Assembly (NCBI GenBank): GCA_049801375.1
Contig: JBARKJ010000073.1
Span: 1 to 64,000 of the forward strand
DNA from: JBARKJ01 sp049801375
GTDB taxonomy: Bacteria > Nitrospirota > JACRHJ01
DNA: 64,000 nt
Direction of reading: 5' to 3'
Made by a program: the position numbers and the translations under genes. The notes beneath the pieces were generated by a model that saw only the letters and a list, made by a program, of their open reading frames with translations, searched no databases and had not been told where the DNA came from. This document shows, piece after piece, positions 36,773-45,371 of the stretch (position 1 is the stretch's first letter; every line of letters begins with the position of its first letter).

Positions 36773-38257
36773 ATGTTAGAAGATAACGAACTGATACAGG
36801 TGCGCCGAAAGAAGCTCGAAGACTTACGCGCAATGGGGATAAACCCTTACGGACAGCGGTATGAGGTAAAGGACCACGCGAAGGAACTGCACGATAAATA
36901 CGGGCCGACATCCAAGGAAGAACTGGAAAACAATAAAGTCCAGGTAACGGCGGCGGGACGACTCGTGGCCTTCCGGAGCTTCGGCAAAGCCGCATTTGCG
37001 CATGTACAGGACGTAAGCGGCAGGATACAGATTTACATGAAGCGCGACATGCTTGGAGAGGAGCAGTTCAAGCTTCTAAATCTGCTTGATATAGGCGACC
37101 ATATCGGTATAGAGGGTTTCTTGTTCCGCACGAAGACGGACGAGCTGACGATAGAGGTGGAGAAGCTGACGCTCCTGTCCAAGTCCCTCCGCCCCCTGCC
37201 AGAGAAATGGCATGGCCTCACGGACATCGAGACCCGCTATCGCCAGAGGTACGTGGACTTGATCGTGAACCCGGAGGTCCGCGATACCTTTGTCACGCGC
37301 AATAAAATGATAAAGGCCATCCGCGCATTCCTGGAAGAAAAGGGATTCCTGGAAGTCGAGACGCCCATGATGCAGCAGATCCCCGGCGGAGCCACTGCAA
37401 GGCCGTTTATCACGCACCATAATGCCCTGGACATGGACCTCTACCTGCGCATCGCGCCGGAGCTGTATTTAAAGCGCCTTATCGTCGGCGGGTTCGAAAG
37501 GGTTTATGAACTGAACAGGAACTTCCGGAACGAGGGCATCTCCATCAAACACAACCCCGAGTTCACGATGATGGAGTTCTATATGGCGTATGCGGACTAC
37601 CACGTCCTAATGGAACTGACGGAGGAGCTCTTCTCGCGCATAGCGATGGATGTGAAGGGCTCTCTTAAAATTGCGTACCAGGGGGACGAAGTGGATTTAA
37701 CCCCTCCCTGGCCGAGGATGAGCATGGAGAAAGCGATTGTACACTTCGCCGGCGCCGGCGATGATGATTTAAACGACCTGGAGCGTGCGCGGGCGTTCGC
37801 GAAAAAGAATAACGTGCCGCTTGAAGACGGACTTTCCCTGGCGAAGGTGATCAACGAGATATTCGAGAAGACCACCGAATTTAAGATACTAAACCCTGTG
37901 TTTATCACCGACTATCCCGTTGAACTTTCGCCGCTCTCGCGCAGGAACGACCAGAATCCGGAACTGGTCGACCGTTTCGAGCTGATAGTCGCCGGGAGAG
38001 AGATGGCAAACGCATTCTCAGAGCTCAACGACCCGCAGGACCAGCTCTCGCGCTTTCAGGACCAGGTAGCCCAGCGCGAGAAGGGCGACCAGGAGGCGCA
38101 GTTCATGGACGAGGACTATGTCCGTGCGCTGGAATACGGCATGCCGCCGACTGCCGGAGAGGGCATAGGCATCGACCGTCTTGTGATGCTGATGACGGAC
38201 TCCCCGTCCATCCGCGACGTAATCCTTTTCCCGCAGCTTCGCAAGGAGCAGAGGTAG
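36773..38257 (+). CDS. lysS: Lysyl-tRNA synthetase, class II
   Basis: 494 aa from ATG 36773. Charges tRNA-Lys. N-terminal OB-fold anticodon domain (AAGRLVAFRSFGKAAFAHVQ, SGRIQIYM), class II motif 1 and 2 regions (FLEVETPMMQQIPGGATARP, LYLRIAPELYLKRL, YELNRNFRNEGIS) and motif 3 GIGIDRLVMLMT. Full length. The start is set by the AAAGGA ribosome site 7 bases upstream; an ATG 15 bases earlier lies at the very 5' end of the transcript. The stop overlaps the LolC start (TAGTG). Confidence 0.96.
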   Translation: MLEDNELIQVRRKKLEDLRAMGINPYGQRYEVKDHAKELHDKYGPTSKEELENNKVQVTAAGRLVAFRSFGKAAFAHVQDVSGRIQIYMKRDMLGEEQFKLLNLLDIGDHIGIEGFLFRTKTDELTIEVEKLTLLSKSLRPLPEKWHGLTDIETRYRQRYVDLIVNPEVRDTFVTRNKMIKAIRAFLEEKGFLEVETPMMQQIPGGATARPFITHHNALDMDLYLRIAPELYLKRLIVGGFERVYELNRNFRNEGISIKHNPEFTMMEFYMAYADYHVLMELTEELFSRIAMDVKGSLKIAYQGDEVDLTPPWPRMSMEKAIVHFAGAGDDDLNDLERARAFAKKNNVPLEDGLSLAKVINEIFEKTTEFKILNPVFITDYPVELSPLSRRNDQNPELVDRFELIVAGREMANAFSELNDPQDQLSRFQDQVAQREKGDQEAQFMDEDYVRALEYGMPPTAGEGIGIDRLVMLMTDSPSIRDVILFPQLRKEQR

Positions 38258-39483
38258 TGTCTTACTCCTCTTTTATCGCTCTTCGCTACCTTAAAGGGAG
38301 GCGCAAACACACCCCCATTTCACTCAACACCATCATATCCATCGGCGGGGTCGCGTTGGGCGTTATGGCGCTTATCGTCGTGCTCTCGGTTATGAGCGGA
38401 TTCGAGAACGACCTCATGAAAAAAATACTGGGTACCAACTCCCCCATCATCGTGACTTCCTTCAACGACAAAGGAATCACGGACTATAACCAGCAGATGA
38501 AGAAAATTCAGGAGATCCCTCACGTAGTCTCCGTCGCTCCATTTACCTACAGCGAGGTTATGCTCACCTCGCCAAGCAGTGTCTCCGGGATAATCCTGAA
38601 GGGAGTGAATCCCGCCTCAATCGCCAAAGTAACAGAGCTTTCAAAAACCATGGTAGCCGGGAGCATATCGGGGTTGAATACGGCCGGTCCCGTGCCGGGA
38701 ATCCTGCTGGGGCGGGAATTGGCGGCAAATCTCGGAGTGAGCACGGGTGAGAGGGTTCGGGTGGTATCTCCTTTCGGGACGATTACGCCTCTCGGCGTTG
38801 CGCCGAAATTCCAGGAATTCGTCGTTACAGGGCTCTTCGATACCGGCATGTACGAATACGACTCCAAGCTCGCCTACATATCAATCCCGGTGGCTCAGAA
38901 ATTTTTTGGCCTTGGCGATTCCGTCACGGGGTTCGAGGTGCGGATTGACGACCTTAGCCTGTCGGCGCCTCTGGCCCGCACGATACAAAACCACCTCGGA
39001 TTCCCATTCCGCGCGCGGGACTGGATGCAGATGAACAGGAGCCTTTTCTCCGCGCTGAAACTGGAGAAGATAACCATGTTCGTCATACTCGTGCTAATCA
39101 TCATCGTCGCCTCGTTTAATATCGTGAGCACGCTCATAATGATAGTCATAGACAAGGCGCGGGAGATAGCGATACTTAAATCCATGGGGGCGACCCGTGC
39201 CGGGATAATGAAGATATTTATGATAAACGGCATAATTATCGGCGTTATCGGAACTCTTATCGGACTTGCGGGAGGGCTGGCTGTTTGTTTTATTATCGAG
39301 AAAACCAACCTCATCACCCTTCCCAGCGACATCTATTATATCAGTCATTTACCGGCGCGGGTTGACCCTGTGGAATTGGTTGTCATATGCGCCTCCGCTA
39401 TAATAATCAGTTTCGGGGCGACGCTTTACCCATCGTGGCAGGCGGCGAAGCTCGACCCGCTCGAAGCTCTCAGGTACGAATAA
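38257..39483 (+). CDS. lolC: Lipoprotein-releasing ABC transporter permease (LolC/LolE type)
   Basis: 408 aa. Inner-membrane permease that extracts lipoproteins with LolD ATPase. N-terminal SFIALRYLKGRRK, first transmembrane helix at about 25-48, a long periplasmic MacB-like domain (about 50-265) and three C-terminal helices of the FtsX type (about 270-300, 320-350, 370-395). Only one such permease gene is present next to lolD, so the transporter may be a homodimer (LolF-like) and not LolC/LolE. GTG start overlapping lysS. Confidence 0.9.
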   Translation: MSYSSFIALRYLKGRRKHTPISLNTIISIGGVALGVMALIVVLSVMSGFENDLMKKILGTNSPIIVTSFNDKGITDYNQQMKKIQEIPHVVSVAPFTYSEVMLTSPSSVSGIILKGVNPASIAKVTELSKTMVAGSISGLNTAGPVPGILLGRELAANLGVSTGERVRVVSPFGTITPLGVAPKFQEFVVTGLFDTGMYEYDSKLAYISIPVAQKFFGLGDSVTGFEVRIDDLSLSAPLARTIQNHLGFPFRARDWMQMNRSLFSALKLEKITMFVILVLIIIVASFNIVSTLIMIVIDKAREIAILKSMGATRAGIMKIFMINGIIIGVIGTLIGLAGGLAVCFIIEKTNLITLPSDIYYISHLPARVDPVELVVICASAIIISFGATLYPSWQAAKLDPLEALRYE

Positions 39484-39501
39484 AATAAGGAGGTCCTCTC
39501 T

Positions 39502-40152
39502 ATGAAACTCAGGGCAATATCAGCGGTTGTGCTCTTCTCCCTCTGCTTTGCTTCTCCGGCGCTCTCGTCCGACTCAAAGGCCAAGTTGTCGTCCAACTCC
39601 GGCTTTCTTCTAAGCGGCACTGTCTATAAACAGAGCGGTGCCGCAAGGAGCGGGATTATTACCATTCGCACGAGTTGGAATTTGCCGGGTATTCCGCCCG
39701 TTTACAGGTACGATTTTGACATCCTTCACGGAAGCACGGAAGGCAACCTGTACAGTTTCATGCTCTCGGACATCTCGGAGATAGAGTTCCTGCCGCTCGA
39801 AGGAAACAGTCAGCCGGTGAACGTGCTGCTCCGGAACGGCACGTTACAAAAGGTAACACTATCGTCGAGCGATAAATTTATTATAGGGACCATGAACCTG
39901 AAACTCAATGAAGTTGACGTCCTTACAGACCGCTATGGAGATAACATAATCTCCGGGGGAGATGTCCAGAAGATTGTTTTTTCCGCTCCCCCGGCAGTTC
40001 AGGACGAGTCTCTGAATGACGTCGTAAGCTCACTCGGCAAGGCGCTTCAAGTTGGGGCAAGGGATGGACTGGTGGATGACGATTTTATGACCGTACTGCA
40101 GAAAATCTACTCCAGGCTGAAGACAAAGGCCGATGAAAAGAGTGGAAAATAA
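39502..40152 (+). CDS. Secreted protein of unknown function between lolC and lolD
   Basis: 216 aa. Signal peptide with cleavage near ALSS at residues 20-25; the rest looks mainly beta, with no membrane helix and a helical C terminus (about 170-216). No family recognised; the IEFLPLEGNSQPVNVLLRNG stretch suggests a beta-sandwich or OmpA-adjacent fold but this is speculative. An unusually strong AAGGAGGTCC ribosome site precedes the ATG. It is nested between the LolC permease (18-base gap) and LolD (adjacent), so a periplasmic helper of lipoprotein sorting is conceivable. Confidence 0.8.
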   Translation: MKLRAISAVVLFSLCFASPALSSDSKAKLSSNSGFLLSGTVYKQSGAARSGIITIRTSWNLPGIPPVYRYDFDILHGSTEGNLYSFMLSDISEIEFLPLEGNSQPVNVLLRNGTLQKVTLSSSDKFIIGTMNLKLNEVDVLTDRYGDNIISGGDVQKIVFSAPPAVQDESLNDVVSSLGKALQVGARDGLVDDDFMTVLQKIYSRLKTKADEKSGK

Positions 40153-40836
40153 TTGACCGCCCCTTTGATTATATCAGTCCGCGGCCTGTCCAAATCATTC
40201 CGGATGGGGAATACAGAGGTCGCGGTCCTGAGAGGCATAGACCTGGATATCCCCAAAGGGGAAATGCTGTCCATCGTCGGCGCGTCGGGCGTCGGAAAGA
40301 GCACCCTGCTGCACGTTATCGGGGCGCTGGACAAGCCAACTTCCGGACAGGTCATTTACGATGGCAGGGATGTTTTCAGCATGTCCAACGGCGAATTGGC
40401 GACGTTCAGAAATAAAAATGTCGGGTTCGTATTTCAGTTCCACCATCTCCTGCCGGAGTTTTCCGCCCTTGAAAACGTCCTTATCCCTTCCATGATAGGC
40501 GGCATGGAGCCGAAGGAGGCTAAACAACGGGCGGAAGCGCTGCTTGAGGAAGTAGGACTTTCAGGCCGGCTTACGCACAGGCCCGGAGAGCTTTCGGGTG
40601 GGGAGCAGCAGAGGGTGGCTATTGCGCGGGCGCTGATGACCGAGCCGAAGGTGATACTCGCGGACGAGCCAACGGGCAACCTGGATACACATACGGCGCA
40701 GTCCGTCCACGAGCTTTTAAAAAAGCTCAATCACGAGAAGGGTCTTACTTCGGTAATCGTCACCCACAACGAGAAACTTGCGGAGATGGGCGACAGGACG
40801 GTCCGGATGGTGGACGGGCTTATATTTCGGCCTTAG
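40153..40836 (+). CDS. lolD: Lipoprotein-releasing ABC transporter ATPase (LolD)
   Basis: 227 aa. Powers lipoprotein extraction with the LolC permease. Walker A GASGVGKSTLLH, Q-loop VFQFHHLLPEF, signature LSGGEQQRVAIARAL, Walker B ILADEPTGNLD and switch His VTHNEK. FHHLLPEFSALEN is the LolD form of the Q-loop region. TTG start directly at the end of the previous gene. The 3' end overlaps the opposite-strand PilB/GspE gene by 17 bases. Confidence 0.95.
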   Translation: MTAPLIISVRGLSKSFRMGNTEVAVLRGIDLDIPKGEMLSIVGASGVGKSTLLHVIGALDKPTSGQVIYDGRDVFSMSNGELATFRNKNVGFVFQFHHLLPEFSALENVLIPSMIGGMEPKEAKQRAEALLEEVGLSGRLTHRPGELSGGEQQRVAIARALMTEPKVILADEPTGNLDTHTAQSVHELLKKLNHEKGLTSVIVTHNEKLAEMGDRTVRMVDGLIFRP

Positions 40837-42511
40837 GGGCCTTTGCCAATATCTCCTCAACTGTCGTCATTCCAGCATTTACCTTATCGATTGCGTCTTC
40901 AAACAACGTCTTCATCCCTTTCTCTCTCGCGGCTTTCCAGATATCTTCCTCGGCAGCCTTTTTAGCGACTAAATTCCTGATGCTTCTGTCCAAAGGCAGA
41001 TATTCGAAAATCGCAATTTGGCCGTGGTAACCCGTCCCGAAGCATTTATGACAGCCCGTCCCGACAAAAGTCCTGCCAAGGCCTTGTATGCCTACCGCCG
41101 CATCGCTTTTTTCCGGTTCTTCTTTCTTGCAATAAGGGCAAATGCGGCGAACTAACCTCTGGGCGAGTACGCCGGTCAGCGAAGAGCCGACAAGGTATGC
41201 CGGTATTCCTATATCGATAAGCCTGGTGATGCTGGAAACCGTGTCGTTGGTGTGGAGCGTCGTCAGGACCAGATGCCCTGTAAGCGAAGACTTAACGGCT
41301 ATGTCCGCCGTCTCCATGTCGCGTATCTCGCCCACCATTATTATATCAGGGTCCTGCCGAAGCACTGAGCGGAGCACATTAGGGAACGTGAGGCCTATGG
41401 CCTCGTTGATTCCCACTTGTGTCACGCCTGACAGGCGGTATTCCACGGGTTCCTCTATGGTTACCACGTTCTCCTTCTCCGAGCGCACCTGCTGGAGGAT
41501 TGCGTAGAGCGTCGTGGTCTTGCCGCTCCCGGTGGGGCCGGTGACCAGCAGGAAGCCCTGCGGCCGCGATAGCGCATCAAGAAGAGGTTTTTTTATCCTG
41601 GCCGGAAAGCCTATCTGGTCGAGCGAAATCAGCCCCTTGCTCTTATCCAGCAGACGTATGACTACCTTCTCGCCATAAAGCGACGGAAGGGTTGAGATGC
41701 GGAGGTCCACTTCGCGGTCGGACAGTTTCAGCTTGCTCGTCCCGTCCTGCGGGAGGCGGCGGTTCGTTATGTCCATGTCCGCGATTATCTTTATGCGCGA
41801 GATGACGTAGTCCTTGATCCGGCGTGGAATGGTCAGCGCCTCGCGGAGGTCCCCATCCACCCGGTAGCGCACGGCGACGCTCTCCTCTCGCGGCTCAATA
41901 TGGATATCCGAAGCGCGCATTTTCACAGCCTCAACTATTATCATCGTCACAAGTTGTATTATCGGCGGGGTTTCACTTAGCTTATAGAGCGACTGGATGT
42001 TCACGACCTTATCGTCGGAGCGGTCGCGCAGAAATTCGGCATCCTCGTAAGATTTTATCGAGTTCATCAGGTGAAATACCTTTTCCTTCACCTGATAATG
42101 TTTGTCAATGCTGTCGAGGACGCTTTTTTCGGTCGCGACGGCGGGACGGACTTCGCACCCGGTCTTAAACTTTATCTCCTCGATCGTCTGATAATCCAAC
42201 GGGTCCACCATTGCAAGCGTCAGCTTCCGCGCTTCTAAACGCACCGGGAAAATTTTTTTCCTCTCGGCGTCCTCCTGAGATATCAGGTTCAGCGCTTCGT
42301 GGTCAACTTCCACGGACTGCAAATCTATTGAAGGAATCTTGAGCTGAAGGGCGAGTGCATTGATGAGGCTCTTTTCGCTTACAAAGCCGAAATCGGCCAG
42401 GACCCTCCCGATTTTCGCCTTCCCGGTCTTCTGGAATAAAAGAGCCTTTTGCAGGTTTTCCGGGGAGAGCGAACTTTCCTCGACCAGCAATTCACCAAGG
42501 CGTTTTCGCAT
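40820..42511 (-). CDS. Type II secretion / type IV pilus assembly ATPase (GspE/PilB)
   Basis: 563 aa. Hexameric ATPase that drives pilus or pseudopilus assembly. Two GspE N-terminal domains (RKRLGELLVEESSLSPENL, and about 60-160), then the ATPase core: Walker A TGPTGSGKTTTLYA, Asp box IEEPVEYRLSG, Walker B DPDIIMVGEIRD and His box TLHTNDT. The tetra-cysteine zinc motif CPYCKK plus CHKCFGTGYHG is present. No other pilus or secretion genes are adjacent. The C-terminal end overlaps lolD on the other strand. PilB or GspE cannot be told apart from sequence alone. Confidence 0.93.
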   Translation of the reverse strand: MRKRLGELLVEESSLSPENLQKALLFQKTGKAKIGRVLADFGFVSEKSLINALALQLKIPSIDLQSVEVDHEALNLISQEDAERKKIFPVRLEARKLTLAMVDPLDYQTIEEIKFKTGCEVRPAVATEKSVLDSIDKHYQVKEKVFHLMNSIKSYEDAEFLRDRSDDKVVNIQSLYKLSETPPIIQLVTMIIVEAVKMRASDIHIEPREESVAVRYRVDGDLREALTIPRRIKDYVISRIKIIADMDITNRRLPQDGTSKLKLSDREVDLRISTLPSLYGEKVVIRLLDKSKGLISLDQIGFPARIKKPLLDALSRPQGFLLVTGPTGSGKTTTLYAILQQVRSEKENVVTIEEPVEYRLSGVTQVGINEAIGLTFPNVLRSVLRQDPDIIMVGEIRDMETADIAVKSSLTGHLVLTTLHTNDTVSSITRLIDIGIPAYLVGSSLTGVLAQRLVRRICPYCKKEEPEKSDAAVGIQGLGRTFVGTGCHKCFGTGYHGQIAIFEYLPLDRSIRNLVAKKAAEEDIWKAAREKGMKTLFEDAIDKVNAGMTTVEEILAKAPKAEI

Positions 42512-42533
42512 AAAGACCTCATGTTATATGAAA

Positions 42534-42592
42534 GGGAGGACACGAGGGTCCTCCCCTACAATAATTGTAGGGGCCGATCTTCGTATCGGCCC
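42534..42592. repeat. Compact palindromic element, REP/MITE-like (three hairpins in tandem)
   Basis: In the 135-bp gap between the pilB-like gene and cbiO, three inverted repeats follow one another: GGGAGGAC/GTCCTCCC (42534-42541 and 42548-42555, 6-base loop), the 10-bp near-perfect palindrome CCCCTACAAT/ATTGTAGGGG (42553-42573, one base between arms), and GGGCCGAT/ATCGGCCC (42571-42578 and 42585-42592, loop CTTCGT). The arms share CCCC/GGGG junctions as if two hairpins were joined head to head. It looks like a dispersed intergenic repeat and may also end transcription of cbiO or pilB. Confidence 0.55.
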
Positions 42593-42646
42593 TGACTTTA
42601 TTTTTCCCGAATTTCTCTGGTATATACGTGGACTACTCAGGAAGGA

Positions 42647-43486
42647 CTAATTTTCTCGCTTGCAAATCTTCGCTATTCTCTCTGCCGCGTCCGCGATATC
42701 GGAGGGCATTCCAACATCGAGCCCTTTCTCCTGAAGCTCTTTAAAAAGCTCTACCAGGATAGGAAAATCTAGTCTGGCATGTTTGTAATAGTCCGTGCGG
42801 GCGAAAAGGTCCGCGGGCGTGTCTCGGACCATTATCCTGCCCCCCTCCCCCAGCACATATACTGAGTCCGCCATCTGGCTGACGATATTGATGTCGTGAG
42901 TCGACATAATGAGAGCCATGCCCCATTTCTTATTCAGCCTGTTAAGGAGCGCGGCCAGCTCTTTACGCGACATCGGGTCGAGCCCCTCGAAAGGCTCATC
43001 GAGCACAAGCAGTTCAGGCTTCAGTACCAAGGCTCCTGCAAGTGCGACTTTTCTTTTCTCGCCGCCGCTCAAGTAATGACAGACCTTATTGCGGATATGA
43101 CTTATTCCAAGTTCGCTTAACGCCTCTTCCACGAGGTGCTCTATCCCATGCTGGGGATACCCGTAATTCCTGGGAGCGAACGAAACGTCGTCTTCAACCG
43201 TGGGCGCGATAATCTGGTCGTCCACGTTCTGGAGCACCACGCCTATCTTCTCTCTTATTTTATCATAATTCCTGGAAGGGTCATGTCCAAAGACCTTGAC
43301 CGCTCCCTCATTCGGGATCAGAAGTCCCAGGATATGGTATAAAAGCGTGGTCTTGCCGCTCCCGTTAGGGCCTATTATAACAACCCTCTCCCCTTTCCGG
43401 ACGACGAAATCAAGCCCGCAGAGATAGACCTCGGTAGAATCGGGATAGATGTGCTTTATACAGCTTATGCGGACAATTTCTTCCAA
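42647..43486 (-). CDS. cbiO: Cobalt/nickel ECF transporter ATPase (CbiO)
   Basis: 279 aa. ATPase of an energy-coupling-factor transporter. Walker A IGPNGSGKTTLLY, Q-loop VGVVLQNVDDQI, signature LSGGEKRKVALAGAL, Walker B LLVLDEPFEGLD and switch His STHDI. Overlaps the cbiQ stop by 22 bases. The C-terminal half (ELFKELQEKGLDVG) is variable in the family. Metal type is not determined by sequence. Confidence 0.93.
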   Translation of the reverse strand: MEEIVRISCIKHIYPDSTEVYLCGLDFVVRKGERVVIIGPNGSGKTTLLYHILGLLIPNEGAVKVFGHDPSRNYDKIREKIGVVLQNVDDQIIAPTVEDDVSFAPRNYGYPQHGIEHLVEEALSELGISHIRNKVCHYLSGGEKRKVALAGALVLKPELLVLDEPFEGLDPMSRKELAALLNRLNKKWGMALIMSTHDINIVSQMADSVYVLGEGGRIMVRDTPADLFARTDYYKHARLDFPILVELFKELQEKGLDVGMPSDIADAAERIAKICKREN

Positions 43487-44271
43487 TACCTGAAGGCCTC
43501 CATAACAATCAAAGAAGCTAAGAGAATAATGAGGAAAATGGCCAGGCGTCCACTGGAAAGCGGGCCTTTCTCAAAAACCGCCACCAGCAGGAAGGCAGCG
43601 GTCACCATGAGATACGGCAAGTCATAAAGGCGCAGCCTGCCGAGCCCCCTTTCGGCGCTCAGTTTGCCGCTATAGCCCCGGATGGCCATTACGTCATAAA
43701 GCATTTGGCTCTTCTCATAAGCCCGGATGAAGAGCATCCCGACTCCCGCAGCCATGTTCCTGGTGTTATTAACCAAACGCCTCGGTCTCAGCCCGCCTCT
43801 CAGTCTGAGGGCTATCAAGAAGTTGTTCATAAGCCCGAGCAGGATGAAAAAGGAGCGGTAGGTCATGAAAAGCCCGTCTTTTATCACCTGCGGCATCCAC
43901 CGTCCGATAAGGTTTACAACCTCCGCGTATGGAGTAGTGGAAACAAGCAATATCATCGCCGACGCCGCCGTCAGGGCCTTCATAATAATCACCGCAGGCA
44001 GCATCCAGCCTCCCGACGACTGGCTGTACGCGTAAAGTATCGTAAACGCCGCGGGGAGGAGTGATATTGCAATTATGTATCTGACGGGAAGCATCGAAAG
44101 CCTGGCAGTCAACAAAACGGTCAGGTAGAGGCATGCCAGAAGACCCAGGTCCCGCGTGATTATGACGGACGCGATTACCATCGCCGTGGCGACGGTTTTT
44201 GAAATTGGCGAAGATTTATGGATGACACTTTTACCTGAAGTGGCCCAGTAATCTATCCGCGTAATGTCCAA
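43465..44271 (-). CDS. cbiQ: Cobalt/nickel ECF transporter transmembrane subunit (CbiQ)
   Basis: 268 aa, T component with about five to six hydrophobic helices. Family motifs are seen near the middle (ALRLRGGLRPRR with the coupling-helix Ala-Arg-Gly type motif). It touches cbiM at 8 bases and cbiO by a 22-base overlap. No substrate-specific features can be read. Confidence 0.9.
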   Translation of the reverse strand: MDITRIDYWATSGKSVIHKSSPISKTVATAMVIASVIITRDLGLLACLYLTVLLTARLSMLPVRYIIAISLLPAAFTILYAYSQSSGGWMLPAVIIMKALTAASAMILLVSTTPYAEVVNLIGRWMPQVIKDGLFMTYRSFFILLGLMNNFLIALRLRGGLRPRRLVNNTRNMAAGVGMLFIRAYEKSQMLYDVMAIRGYSGKLSAERGLGRLRLYDLPYLMVTAAFLLVAVFEKGPLSSGRLAIFLIILLASLIVMEAFRYWKKLSA

Positions 44272-44279
44272 TGGCAGTC

Positions 44280-44978
44280 CTATGAAATGATTTCAGGCTT
44301 GACTTTGCTTATGAATCTTATGGCCAGCCCGGTAATGAGGGCTTCGATAATCCAGCCGATGGGGCCGAGGCTGAGGGCGGCAATCGCAAAAAACCTGAAA
44401 TTGAAACCGGTGTTGATTTTAAGAAGCTTACCCAGTTTTTCCGCCGAATGAGTCTCCAGGATGTCCCTCACCTCGCTTGCGGACGACAGGTTGAGATTGA
44501 TATTAGAAAGATAAACTATAAACAGCATGAGGCAGGTAGACAAAAAAAGCGTAATAATAGTCGCAGCTGCGGCAGAGATGCCAGGTTTTGCCATTTTCCT
44601 GAAAGCGGAAAACAATAAATAGCCCATTACGCCCTCAAACCCTATAACAATAGTATTCAGACCAACAGTGGTCACCCCGCCGTGCCCTACCAGTGAAAGT
44701 ATGAAATTTACCATGAAAGCAGCTACGATAGCCAGCCAGGGACCGAGGATGATACCGGTTATGACTGAAAGGTTAACATGGTACGCTATCGAGACTATCT
44801 CAAGGCTCATCCCGACCAGCATCATGGCGGACATCATGCCGAGTAATGGCACTTTCTTTTTTAGGTCCACCTTCCGTACCATAAAAAGCGATAGGGCAAC
44901 CGCCATTGCCGCGATAATATACCCGGTCAACCAAAACCATACCGGCAGAATCCCGTCCGGAATATGCAGGTGGGACAT
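44280..44978 (-). CDS. cbiM: Cobalt/nickel ECF substrate-binding membrane protein (CbiM/NikM)
   Basis: 232 aa. Starts MSHLHIPDGILPVWFW: the N-terminal His-rich metal ligand motif of CbiM (here with an SHL insertion before HIPDG). About six to seven helices. The usual companion CbiN is not seen as a separate gene. A soluble stretch at about 165-195 (NINLNLSSASEVRD) could serve as an extra loop in its place. ATG shares one base with the holin-like gene stop. First of the core transporter genes in a run that starts with the psiE-like gene. Confidence 0.9.
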   Translation of the reverse strand: MSHLHIPDGILPVWFWLTGYIIAAMAVALSLFMVRKVDLKKKVPLLGMMSAMMLVGMSLEIVSIAYHVNLSVITGIILGPWLAIVAAFMVNFILSLVGHGGVTTVGLNTIVIGFEGVMGYLLFSAFRKMAKPGISAAAATIITLFLSTCLMLFIVYLSNINLNLSSASEVRDILETHSAEKLGKLLKINTGFNFRFFAIAALSLGPIGWIIEALITGLAIRFISKVKPEIIS

Positions 44979-45349
44979 CAGGGCCTTCCTTTAAAGAAAT
45001 GGAACTCGGCATCGAACAGTATGGATATGAACCAGCTGACAAGGCTTATGACAAGCGCTCCCCAAAAAGCCGCCCAGAACCCTTGCACGGTAAAGCCGGC
45101 CACCGCCCATGCGACAAGCTTCAGCATCAGGGCGTTTATTACAAGCGTGAATAGCCCCAGCGTCAGGATGCTCAGCGGCAGGGTTAATATTATCAGGACG
45201 GGCCTGATGAAGGCGTTTACTATCCCCAGTAGTGCCGCGGCTATCACGCCCGACCAGAAGTCCGCGATGTGGATGCCGGGAACCATATAACCGGCCGCGA
45301 AGACCGCAAGGGAATTAATAAGCCATTTTATTATTAGCTTGGGAATCAT
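44978..45349 (-). CDS. Small four-helix membrane protein, Mycobacteriophage-D29-type (PF04020/phage holin family IV)
   Basis: 123 aa with four hydrophobic helices (about 5-25, 30-52, 58-80, 88-110). The pattern IVNAFIRPVLIILTLPLSIL plus GLFTLVINALML is typical of the PF04020 family, often mis-called phage holin but widespread in bacterial chromosomes; function unknown. It lies between a PsiE-like gene and cbiM with single-base or short gaps and is not part of a prophage. Confidence 0.85.
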   Translation of the reverse strand: MIPKLIIKWLINSLAVFAAGYMVPGIHIADFWSGVIAAALLGIVNAFIRPVLIILTLPLSILTLGLFTLVINALMLKLVAWAVAGFTVQGFWAAFWGALVISLVSWFISILFDAEFHFFKGRP

Positions 45350-45371
45350 TTTGCCCTTGCATCAGGCGGAT

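Noticed and set aside
42512..42646. CRISPR array or tRNA in the gap with three hairpins
   Set aside because: No repeated spacer structure and no cloverleaf; the hairpins are palindromes of different sequence.
44978..45349. Phage holin indicating a prophage
   Set aside because: PF04020-type chromosomal membrane protein; no integrase, capsid or tail genes nearby.
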